Source: Acanthaster planci (lineage: Eukaryota > Echinodermata > Asteroidea > Valvatida > Acanthasteridae). From it: a DNA stretch of 64,000 nt. Within the stretch, counting starts at the first letter, position 1, and each line of letters starts with the position of its first letter. Of this stretch, positions 12,283 to 24,700 are shown in pieces. The stretch lies in the NCBI RefSeq assembly GCF_001949145.1, contig NW_019091362.1, positions 6,663,749 to 6,727,748 of the forward strand, written 5' to 3'. A program made the translations under genes and the position numbers. The notes beneath the pieces were generated by a model, which did not search any database, was not told the origin of the DNA, and was given only the letters and a program-made list of their open reading frames with translations.

Positions 12283-15200
12283 CCATGTACAGTGTACAGC
12301 GACCACATTTGGAACCAGGTGCCCAGTTCCCATGAAAAATGTTTACAAGCACAGCCCTAGTGTAAGGGTGACATTCTGTTGAAAAGAGATTGTACGAGTA
12401 CATGTGCGTGGTTTGTGATAAGTGGGAGTACATGTTGAGAGTTTGTAGTGAATTCAATATTGGAATTAAGGTCTGCTTTAAGGCCTGTGTTGTCACATGT
12501 GCAGTTCCTCAATGTTGACATATACATGTATGTACTGGTACATGTACAAATGATACATGATTTGGTTGGGTTACATGTACATGTATGTTCGTGATTATTT
12601 TGCTTCATGAGACTTGATTAAATTTTGCAATTTCTTTACACATGTACATGAGGGTCAATGCTCATACTGAACAGAATATTTACAATACCAAGAGTGACAG
12701 TTTGAAGACTCTTTTAGAAATGTTAGCATTTATGAGGGTGTACATGTAGTGCTACATATTTCAATTCAGTACACGATTGAAAACAACATTCCTACAGTCC
12801 CAGATTCTCTATAGATTTATCGTTGGCCCTGTTTCTAGAAGTCTGTGAAGGGGTTTTATACCTTGACTTGTTGAATTTAACATCTTTTCTCCAAAGTCTC
12901 TTATGTGATCCTGTGCCAGAAGCCCTTGAGTTCAGCACTCAAGTCTCTTCATAAAAATACACATGAAAAGAATATATGAATCAATTACAGATTTCTCAGA
13001 GGAAAAAGTTGGTTTGGGCAAATCTTTCTCCACGAGCATACATGTAGGGGTGTACTGGTACATGTAGGCTTATACATATATAACCAAAATATGTTGGTTT
13101 TTTTTTTTTTTAACAGAGTCGTTACGCAATAACAGTTTTTAAAAACTGCTTACATGTAGGTTTACATGCGTGGATATGTATGTACATGTATGTACATCTG
13201 CACGTCAATTTTGAGAAAGCTCAAAGTTGTTTTGTATTTATACTTTGGGAGTAATTAATGTAAAATGTACATTTACTTTTTATACAAGTGTGTAAAAGAA
13301 AAAATGAATAATAAAAAAGTTGTCTGCTTCATTTTTGCACCTCCATGCTTGCCATGTGATCAGGGCATACCAACCGAAAGTGTAATTCGATACTTTTTAA
13401 AACTGCACTTGGCTGAGTGGCTGGCTGAGTGGTCTGTCATATTTATGTTGGCCCAACCTTCCCCCAATGTCTGGAATAGCCGCGGGCCCTACCTTGGTTT
13501 CGGGAGTTTCCAATGGTACATCCATGCAAACACCACTGCCAAGTGTGGCTTACTATCACAGGTTACAGCCCTACAGGGGTTTTTATGTTCTCAATGTGCG
13601 AGCTGGAACAAGAGTAATTCAGTTCATTACTGAGTGAGTTCACTGAGGACAGTGGGAGAGAGCGAACAGAGCATTCATGCGCATGAGGACTGTTCGCCAT
13701 TTTGGTTGGATTTCTGTGATCGACCCGTTGTGGCCAAGTTGCCTACTTACATGTATTTATTGGTTGCTTGCTGCGTCATCATAGTGCTGAATATTCGAAA
13801 GACGGTTTTTCTGAAGATGTACACAGGTAAGATGTGCCATACATGTGTTTGAAATTTGTTTTGGTGAGGATTTTGTCACTCGGTGGTAGGAGTTAAACAC
13901 ATTGCTCCATTTTTTCCCAGGCATTCTTTGGACGTCTTGAGATGGCACATGTACAAGTACGTGTCCTTGGCACTTCACTACGCACAGTTGCTGGAGGCGG
14001 TACAAATGTGCATACATGTGTTCCACCCATATACATGTACTTTTATAGCTACTAAAAGTCACAAATTATCTGTTGCGCTTGATCGCCTGACCAAGCTGAC
14101 AGACTCAATTTCAAGTCTGAGCAAGTGACTGAACCTCACACATTCAAACACTGCGGAGCTACATGTACATGTATGCAGGCAGTCTGACAGGCTTAGCATC
14201 TAGTCCTTCCAGATGCCATCTTTGAAGTTGTAAGCAAGTTATTTTCCCAGAATGAATCAACACTCATCTAGGAACTTCTTCATACAGTGTAATATTCACA
14301 TCTTGGTTTTTATTTCATATGAAAAGTGAGAATTTAAATTAATCTGTTAATAAATCAATTAATAAATTTGTATGAATCTGTTTTAAATGTATATGTACAT
14401 TGTATTCGCAATTCTGTCACTGACGGCGAGGAGTACAATTAAAAATAAACTAGGAATAATCATAATTTCCAGAACTGGTTCCCCCTTTTGGGGAATAATT
14501 TAAAAAGTTATGATCCAATAGGTTTTAGATTTTGAATCTGTGTAGCTAGAAACATCCACCTTACACTTTCTTCATGACTCAATGAAAGGTTTCCACAGAT
14601 TGCAATTGCACGGTATTTTCATTTCAACAAAATCAAAATCACTTTAAAAAGGCTTATTTTTCATTCGTCTTTCAACTGTCCCCAGTCTACCTCCAGAATT
14701 AGAGAACTGATGATCTGCAGTTACTCAGAGAATCTACTCACAATTAGCCCACAAAAACCAGGCTTTGAATGAGCACCCATGTTGGATGTTGCTTCTTCCT
14801 AGCATTAGACTCACAAACAATAGGGGGGAAGATTGGGCCTTCATAGCCTCAGAACTGTTCTGCTGTTGTCCCCTGTTTCTTGTCTTTCTTCTTTCATGTC
14901 TTACCTCCAAAACTTCTTGATACAGTGCTTTCTACAGGGCCATAAGCTTTAATCCTGAAAAGCACGGCTGCACAGAAGATGAAGAAAAAAGTCTTCACAT
15001 TGTCCTCTCCCTGGCACTGCCCTGCGCTGAAAATAAAAGGACAAAAAAGAAAGTGAGGAGAAAGTTAGACGAAAGTAGAAAATACCCCAGGGTTTTGCAA
15101 GCAGAGGGTTTGTTTTGGGTGGAGAGCGAGTCTTCAGCAGTGTTGTGGCATTTGAGCAGGTTGGAGTTTGGGGCAACGGACATTGTGAGGGTGTTAATCC

Positions 15201-15639
15201 AGCTGGTTTTCTTACTTTGAGCTCCCTTTGAGGAAGTCAAATAAGGAAGGGTTTTCTTTGGTGGTGATCAAAGGAGTTGAAGGGACACTGTGGTCGCCTT
15301 TTTTTTATTGGAGAGTGGGTAAAGATCGGGCATGTCATGAGTCAGTACCTGCTTTCCCAGGAGACATTTCATCCCAGTTTTGGCACCTGGTTTTGTCTGT
15401 TTGTAGATTCGAAACAAATCCCCCCTTTAGGCGAGAACGTCATAGATATAATAGAGGTATCAAAACTGAATTGGTCCTGGCAAACAAATTATTCCTGCCC
15501 ACAGATAATGCTGGAAGCTTGAATTGTGCATCTTTGAGTGAAATGGCAACTTTGTAATAACTCCATCACAACTTTTCATCAGTCATATTGCATACCAAAG
15601 TATTTATATGTACTGGTATACCCAGCACTTTTAAAAACA

Positions 15640-15845
15640 ATAATAATTGAAAATTTATAATGCGCCATTTCCATAAAAATGATCAACGGCGCAGTACAAG
15701 TTAACGTGAAAAATAAATTTAAGAAATGGAAGGATAAGGATAAATGAATAAGGATAACTGAATGATAGTTACTACGCTAGTACCCAAATCGCAGTAAGGG
15801 GCTACGTCTGCCCTGCCAACAGGGAGAACCCAACCCTGTCAATAG
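15640..15845. repeat. Possible SINE-like repeat with GCGCC/GGCGC hairpin
   Basis: An AATAATAATTGAAAATTTATAATGCGCC stretch is followed about 20 bases later by GGCGC, which could form a hairpin like the 3' region of some invertebrate SINEs. A GCAGTAAGGGGCTACGTCTGCCC block lies about 110 bases further on. No second copy is present in this window, so the repeat call rests on resemblance only. Confidence 0.3.
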
Positions 15846-18707
15846 AAAGTAGCTCTTTGGCAAAACAGTGACATATTTCCATTTGGAAAGTCATTGCAGT
15901 ATTCAGCCTACTTCTACACTCAGAGAATGGTTGATTCTTGCCTCTCCTTCAATAAAATTGCGATGAAGGGAAACGGAAGACATGTTGGCTGGTGTAGGAA
16001 TTTCACTCTCAGTTGGGGCAAAAGTTTACACTTGGTTGAACAAAAGTAGTTTTCCTCAAATTTCACAACTTTACTCATTCCCACCAACTTTTCTTTTCAT
16101 GAGGACAAACAAGATGGATCTCTACATAATGTACATGGTGTATGTATCAAATAAAAACACCCAGAGACGTATGTATGTACAAGTATATATGATTCATAAT
16201 TTTAAAAAATAATCAAAATTTTACATACTCCAACCCTAATATTTAGTGCCACATTCTATATTTTTTGCAGATCTCATAGTCACAGTGGACCACTTTCTGA
16301 GGAGTTTTTGAACAATAAAATGAAAATTTTCACTCAAGATTTTTCAAAAATATTAATATTTTAAACCATAATAAATGTTTCTGAGTATTTTCAATCAAAG
16401 TACACACTGTGAACAGTTTGTCTGACCTCCTAAAGAAAAAGTTGGCAAAACTATTTCAAACAGCAAAAAAAGTGAGGCAAATTGTTTTTCTACGCAGTGT
16501 ACATGTATGTAAACTTATGACCCAACTGTAGGCTTGCCCTGTCTGCCCCACTCTTTTCCTGCTTGTGGTTTCAAACTGTGAATATTCTGTGGATTTCCTC
16601 ATACTTCTGTTATGTACATGTACTTGTGATCCTGCCAAATGTTTCAAATGTCCCTCTCACTACATGTACCGGTACCCCACCACGTGGCCATCATGAAAAA
16701 GCGCCCTCTTTCATCTATGCACATGGCACATGCAAGTGGTGAACTTCAGAGCACCCTCGGTTGTAACAGATTGCTCCCAACGCTTCAAAACACATGCTGC
16801 CTGTGCACTGTGTTGAATCCCTAAAACGGACAGCATTTGTTCGTGTACAAGTCTGAAGTGCAGCCCAGGTTCAAGAGGCTGAAGTGCACTGCTTTGTGAG
16901 GGGGGGGTGAAAGCAACATGAAAAGAGGGCCCAGAAATGAACAGAATAGGGAAGCCGGACAATGACAAGCTGGAATTGCATTCAGATACACATGGTTGGA
17001 AAGAAAAGCACTCTCCAGGGTACTTGTGTACTTTATTTTTCCCCCACTTTTTTGAGATTGGGAAGTGACAGCAGGCTCTAATCACTGGAAAGATTCTAGG
17101 AGAATCGTTTGAAAGATCGACGGTGAAGTTCACAATAGGACTGAACTCAGGGAAAGAATTAGAAACAGTGAAGGCAAGAGCAAAAAGGAGCTTGCCACCA
17201 CCAAAAAAGCACGTACAAGTATAGGTTTCCAATTGCATTTGTGACACAGACTCGTACAGTTCAGAGGTTTTGGGGCAGAAACTTTTCACACTTTTTACCT
17301 TTCCCTGCTCTGTATTTGTTTTGTTCTCATTCTGGCCCCAAAGGGTTACAAAAACCCGAGTACATTTTCATGGATTGTTTCTAGACAAAACTTTTTCATC
17401 CTAGTGCTTATCCCGTCCTGTTCACTGCCCAGAATGACAAGTCTAAATACTAAGCCAGCTTTGAGTCACGATGGCTATTGTCTGTCTGCTTTCCCTGTTC
17501 TCTCCCCCCCCACCATTGATGATACTACAACAGTATTGTGATGCCAAGCTCTACTCGCCATTGTATCTGCCAACCAACCACTGGCCAAATTGCCAAGCCA
17601 CTTTATGCGGAGCTAGTACTTTAGTACATGTTGCCCTGGGCAGTTGAGCTCCATTTGAATAGGGCAGAGATATCTATGCATCCCTCCTACGCAGCTATTG
17701 CGATCTGGAGGCTTGCCGTGCCCTGAAGTATATCCTCCGTGGTCTTACCGGTAGCTGGTTAGCACGACAATGTGCCCAACTTTGCATTTGTTGTCACTCT
17801 TCGTTGGGCCTGTACACGGATTCACTTTCTAGTGGTCAGTCATAGAGATGAAGTGATTGTAATGCTAATCACCTGTGGGCATAAATCCTTGATTGGACTT
17901 AGGAAGAAGGACTGGATATCTGTGATACATGGACAGTGTACCAGTAGCGTGACTTTGTACATGTCCATCTGCAGAACTCTTCACCTGGATTCATACTGGT
18001 ACTTGTGCAAGCTACTTGGAACTACTTACCAGATTTGGTTACAGTTAGCAATATGTCTGTCATATTGCATTTTTATGGTGCTGGTACGTGTACGCTGTAC
18101 AGATCACTGATGAAGACATTCCAGACTGGTGCCAGAAGTTGTTGAACTGACAACCTGTTTGTCACTATTACATGCTTCATTAGGATGAACCCTGCAGAAC
18201 CAAGAGTCAAAACAGTCCTTGCTCAAAAATTATCGGCCATCCGTGACATTTCGGTGTAAGAAACCATAATAATTGGCTACGGCATGGGCAGCCTTGTGAG
18301 TCATAAGGCACTCGCATGACTTGTAACGTCTCAAAAATTGGGTGGGTCACAGTGCAAAAAATAGAGTAGGCTTGCACTGATGCATCAACAGTTCCTGCCC
18401 AGAGAACTACGTCTGGAATACCATGCAAAGTCTACATTTCTAATCACACATCTAAGTCTTCTTCACACACGATTGGCAAGTCGTCTCTAGATTGGCAAGT
18501 CACCTCTCCATGGAGATGTACGTGCAGTGCATGTACATGTACATACAGTATCTCAACAGTACTATGAAGCTGCACTTGGTTAAAGGAACACTGGAGTAAC
18601 TGTAAAAGTGTCTTTTTTTTAACCGGTGAGGTGCGCAGTATTCATGTGAAGTGTACATCTATTAAGAACTTCTTGGAGTCACAGGACATTGGTTCACAGA
18701 CGTTAGA

Positions 18708-21700
18708 ATGTCCTCATCAGATTTGTCCAAGTCTATTCCTGGGATGCCCTCTCTGCCCTCAGATTTAAAACTGGATTTCTATCATCTGCAGAGTGAAGGC
18801 AAGTACTTACGGGTACATGTGGGTTAATATTTTACACCTTGAACAGAGTGCTATGTTGGGTAATGAGAAAATGCATGTTTTACCTACATCTTATCGCAAG
18901 GAAATACATGCATGTTGTGTACATGTTTGCACTCTTGTAAACATGTAAAATGTTGTACTTGTGTTTAAAATACTTGTAGATGTTGGAACATCGACATTAT
19001 ACAAACTCGTAGCTCCTTAATGTGGCACTGTGTATGAAAAAGGAATCCAAGTCAAAAGAACTAGATGTAAGCTGTGGAACATACATGCGTTTACTTTTCA
19101 TTAAGTGAATTGTTTAAATTGTTTCTGTGGTATTAATGGCTTATGCCCGTGTGTTTGATTTGTAACAATGTGCATATTGTTAGCTTTTTATTCAAAGCCA
19201 GTATGCACTGGTACGTTATGGCCCCGAAATTCTCTGTCATGTGTCTGTCTGGTACTGGTAACTTGTAGCCGTTTTGGTTGGCACTAACATTTTGATTCCT
19301 GTTTTTCTTGAATTCTTTGACACAAGAAAGTTTTATTTTATTGCAATTTTTCGAAGCATTGCTGAAAGTACTAGTCGCACATACCATTGCATTCTCTTAA
19401 GGGCCGATTCATTCTACAGCCATGTTCATGTTGGATTAAATATTGTAAAAAAGTTACCACGGGTGCTTGTTAAGGTTCATTTACAGTCATTATTGTTAAT
19501 TTTTCTGGTAATGATAGTAAGGATTCCTCAAAAGTGCCTTAGGCACTGTATGTGTAGCTCACAAACCTGAAGAAACCTGTTCAGAAGAAACAATGAGAAG
19601 CAGTTACAGTTTTAGAGGTGGGAGGAAAACCCCAGAGGAATATTCTGGTATAAAACCCACGGAATCAGGTAGGGACTGAAAACCCAAGCCACATGTGGAC
19701 CGAGCCGGGAGTCGAACTCAGACCGCAGGGGTAAGGTGGGGAAAGGACCACTACACCAACTCGGCTCCTCTAAATTGTTAATTCTTCCATGCATCTGCAC
19801 AAAACTCCCGGCCCATGGAAAGCTCCTCAGTCACGTGTTGAACTTAAAATGTGCATGAGTGATTCACATTTTTGTAGTACATACTTGCCTCAGTGTCTCA
19901 AATTTGAACTGACAGTTACTTGTCAGTAACTACATTTACCCTTATGTGTTGTGTAAAGAACAATAAAGTGAAGTGTTGACAAGGAGTGTTTCAGTTGAAT
20001 ACCAAATCAGTCCTCACTGTTAATGATGTTCACCTACATGTAGCCCTCACCATTCCAACAGTCTTTGTTTGAAAAACATGGAATTTGCTACCACTTTTCT
20101 ACATTTTGTACATGTACCCCCAGTACTGTAGAAAGCATACACAGGCATGCAATTTGCACTTGAAGGTCTGTGTGCACTTATGTAGCATAGGTTAATAACA
20201 CGGACCTTTATTTTTTTGCCATGGGAATCTGGAGAAATGCTTTTAGTGTACCTATGGGTACATGAGATGTTTGGGTTTTGTTAGTGCCTTGTTTTTTGCA
20301 GCGGAATAGCTATGGACCTCAGTGCTGAAATCAGACAAAGTAGGGGGAAAACATCACAGTCATTCAAGAATGTACATGTACCTGTTATAAATGTTAAAGT
20401 GAAAGTATTTTCCTCTCCCCTTGCCATCTGAAAATGACCCAATTTTGTCGTCGTTGCAGGGAGCAGCAGCCTAGGGCTTCAGAATCTGGTGGAAGATAAG
20501 GACGTGGCCGCCAAAGCTGTCGCGTTGGTCGTCAACAGCAGCCGGAAAGGGGTCGTGTCGCTCTGCGCTGACGTGGCCAGTATACTCAGAGCAAAGAAGA
20601 AGTACGTCCCACATAAATAGTTTTCTTTTTCTCATTTTCCTTGCATTAATTGCTCTGCATTTCTATGATTCATTGACTAAGGAAGAGAAGAATCATGATG
20701 AGATACTCTACAGTGGTTCAGATCAGGATTTCTACACGAACTGGTAACGGTACTGGTACGTGAAGATGAGTTTTATTTGTGAGGAATCTGAATCTGTTTT
20801 TTTTTTTCTCCTCACTGCATAAGGGAGAAGTTACCGTAGGTGATTTGCAGATTACAAGCAATTTGATACATGAAAATTATGGCAGCGCACTTTGCTTTGA
20901 GTAAGTTAAAAGCGGGAAACATATTTTGTGTATCAATTCCAGTTACCAGGATGTAGTACCATACTTTTTGGTTGAGTACTTCTCCAAACATAACATGGCA
21001 AAATATTGTCACGTACATGTATGCATGATTCACGATACATGTTTACAAGTACAATAAGCCATTTGCGAGTTAAATTTGAATAAAATCTGATACACTGAGT
21101 TATTTGATTGCACACAAACGTAACAATTTTAATTCCCCAGACTAAAGACACTGTTGCTAAACCTCGTGATTCGAGGCAAGCTTGAGCAGAGCGACCACCA
21201 TCTCTGGAATGGACTGATTTGTTTGTGCCCTTCTTATCCATTGAGAACAGTGTATTGGTGCAGGGCATCTGTCATGTAACTAAGCAAAAGCTTGCCCCGA
21301 ATCACGAGGTATAGCAACAGTGTTTTTAGTATGGAGAATTCAAATTGTTATGTTCCCGTGAATTTAAAGAACTCAGAGTACTAGATTTTATTCAAAGGTG
21401 TCTCGTAAAAGGCTGATTTACACATGTTACCTGTATTTTTCATGTACAGGAAACATGTGAAGAGTTAGTCAAGACTGTACCGTTCTGTAACCATCCGTCT
21501 TGTTGGATGTGACGATAATCTGTACAGGTTTCAATTGATACAGTGTTCACTGGCATGTTACACTTCACCTTGTGGTCAAGCTAAATTTGCACATTTTCAT
21601 GTGTGCCGAAGTTTAAAAAGTACGCATGAAATTTAATGGATGCAAGTTACAAGTACCTTTACATACTGTTACCGTATGTACTCGTACCTGCAGTGTGTAG

Positions 21701-24700
21701 GGATACATGTACATGTATGTAATGGACAACATCCAATAAGTGCATGGATTAGGGGGAGGTGCTGCAGTGAGGTTGTCCATGTGAGTACAGTGCACGTCCT
21801 GTGGAGTTCTTGTCAACTAGATAAAATGTGTAGAACCTGTCTGTTAGAGACAGGATCCCTTTGTCCAATTTTGATTAATGCAGAGACAGCTTTATAAACC
21901 CGCCTCCAAGGAGAGAGATGTTGGTATCTAATCTTACCGTAAGTTGCCTGTCGGTGGTGTCGGGGCAATTAAAAGGGGGTGCCAACTCCGCCCACAATGT
22001 GCATCCCTGTCAAAGGAAATTTGGGGTCCCGCAACAGAAGTTCCAAAGACAGGGCTTAGTGTCACACGTGTGAAAAATAGGGCTGGAAACCATAAAAAAT
22101 CCCGCTGGGATGTGTCAATAGGTAGTGGAGCAAACCACTCATTAATTTTACGTCTTTTTTGTCTGGTTGTCACTGTTATAATCACTGAGGGCCATCTTGA
22201 CAGCTGTAGAAACTCTACAACATCACAAGGGTGCAGGGATTTTAGATTAAAAAACAGGTTTTTTTAAACTACACTCGTTGAATGATGAGCAAGTCTTTAG
22301 AACTGTCAATTTGTGCCTTAAACTTTGACACGTCAGAGTTTTAGACAGGTTCCATCTCCATTCTTCCCCAAACACTAACCATCTCCCACTGTCAGGATAA
22401 TTTTGACACCTGAAGAATGGCCTCAGTGAGGAAATATTAAGTTGGCAGCAGTTTTTGCAATCTGAAAGAAGGATGTTCATGTACATGTACATGTACCGTA
22501 TCTTTGGGTACATGCACCTGCAAAGTATGAAGAGCAGGTGTGTGCATCTTGTGCTTCTGTCCAATGTACATGAAGATTTGTATTTGTTCATGTTCATGTG
22601 TTCCTTGCCCATGTTGTGATTCAGTGCCTTGTTGTGGCGACAGTGTGGTCTTTACACGAATACAAAATACTGCCCCAAGTTGTTCAAAGAGGCCCTGGCT
22701 TTATGTGTATTTGGTGTCCTAGAACTGTCTCGAGAATTTTAAACCCACACTGGCTGTCTGGGATGATTGTGTAGGAGTTTTGTCCACCCCTTGAGAAAGT
22801 AAGGGCTTATCCTGAGCTGGTCTGCAGCAGACGTCACTGGGGACAGGATTTTTAGACAGAACGAAAAACTCTGACCTGGTTGACGAGACTTTCATCTGAT
22901 ATTCTATCCTTCTTCTGGTAATTGTTCTCAGGATGCCATTGAGTTGGTATGGCCTATAGGTAGCACTAGTGCCCTGTGGGGCTCTGACCAGCCTGGAGTC
23001 CAGCTATTTTAAGAATTGTGATGGGTCGGTGAGGGACTTATTTTTACACTCACAAAATACTCACAAAGTAGAGACAGAATCCTCATAAAGTGCTCTCAGA
23101 GAATACTTTTTGTGGTCAGATTAAGCGCTGTCGGGATGGGGTTGTCAATGAGGACACTATGCCATGTGATGTAGAAATGATGCATTTAAACCTCTCAGAT
23201 TTTAAGTAGGCATCTCCAAGCTCTTCTCAATACCACGCTCTCTCAGGACGAATGAATAGGAGGTTTGTATGTATTGGAGGGATCAAACCCTTATGAGGCT
23301 GGCACTAAGTACTTCTGTCCAGAAATACCAGTATGTCAAATGTGATACAGTAGTCTGTGGGTTGGCTCATTAATCTGCAAAATCTTGACACATTTTCCCA
23401 TGGGTTTTGGAATGGGTGACTGAAGGAATAACATACACGTACACAATTCAAATTGTTATGTTCATGTGCAATCTCATAACTCAGTGAACCAGATTCATAC
23501 ATGTGCCAGTATCTTTTGAATTGTCCATTGTCTGGTTGTAGAAAACCCAAAGGTTTCAAAGGACGGTGTCCAAAACAGAGTTCCCTGTTCCCTGCTCCCT
23601 GCTGAGAAAAAAGTACATGCATAGTATATTGTATTTCCATAACTGCTTACCGACTCACATGTTCAGTGTTTTGACCTATGGATATCACTTACTCAATTTT
23701 CTCATTGGTGTAAAGCATTGGCTTAAGATCTTAGTTACGGTACATGTACATGTACATTAGGAGTAGTTGCATGTACAAGCACTTTACAGTGTATCTACAT
23801 GTACCTATCTGTGGCACAAGTTAAAACATGGTACAGACTAATAAAAAACACTTGTTTAACAAAGAATATTTGTACATGCAGAAAACACATGCATGCACGT
23901 ATTGAAACCAGTACATGGACACGCCGGTACCAATATTTGTATGTGTATAAATCCTAATGCAGAATTGTCCAAACTTATTTTCATCCTTGTTTGGAGGGGG
24001 AGACGACACAGGGAAGACACTTCTTTTGTTGTGGAATTTCAGTGGCCGGGAAAAAAAAAAATGATCCCTTTCTTCAAAAATACCAGAGCAGATTTGCAGT
24101 GATAATAAGGAAGGAAGAGACAGATTTTGAAATCCGGCCACACAAATACCCGGGCAAGGTGACCACATTTCCTTGTCTGTGTCAGCGGGGTTTGTGTGTT
24201 TGGAATTCTTGAGCAGATTTGGAATGTGACTGTGAGATTGAAATGTGAAAGACTGATGGAATGTGGGAGCAATCGCTGAAGTTCCTGAACTTACATGTAC
24301 AGTAAATCTAATACAGGGAGACCAGTTGTGTCTGCAAAGTCACATGACCTGCATGTATAGCAGGTAACAAACATCAACATGTAGCCTCCTCTGTGTGCAT
24401 GTAGCAAAGTGTGTCATAAGTGTTACTGACCACAAAAAAAAGCTTACGGTTGATACTCAGATTACTGATGTGCTGAGTACTATACCAAAAAAAAGGCTTT
24501 ATTTTTTGTGAACAATGCTTATAACACATGTGGTATGGGAAGATGTTATGTTTGTACAGTAGGTCACATGAATTAACGGGCATAATAGATCTTATTTGGC
24601 CTGAGTGCAATGTACATGATGGCATATGTACTATACCAAAAAAAGGCTTTATTTTTTGTGAACAATGCTTATAACACATGTGGTATGGGAAGATGTTATG

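Larger units (their letters stand above)
1..18707. other. 5' flank without a recognisable gene
   Basis: I found no exon here with a recognisable protein family or a consistent splice pattern. Open frames of 60-192 codons exist, but they look like chance frames in A+T-rich or repeat DNA. The stretch holds the repeat elements listed separately (near 0.8-1.5, 1.5, 3.1, 7.8, 9.8, 12.0 and 15.6 kb) and many short TACATGTA-type repeats from about 2.3 kb on. Part of it may be promoter or 5' untranslated exons of the CAP-Gly gene that starts coding at 18708; the sequence alone does not show this. Confidence 0.6.

Noticed and set aside
16711-17289. 192-codon open frame on the minus strand
   Set aside because: No family resemblance and no sign of purifying selection that can be judged; Cys/Ser/Phe-rich composition is typical of the antisense of A+T-rich DNA.
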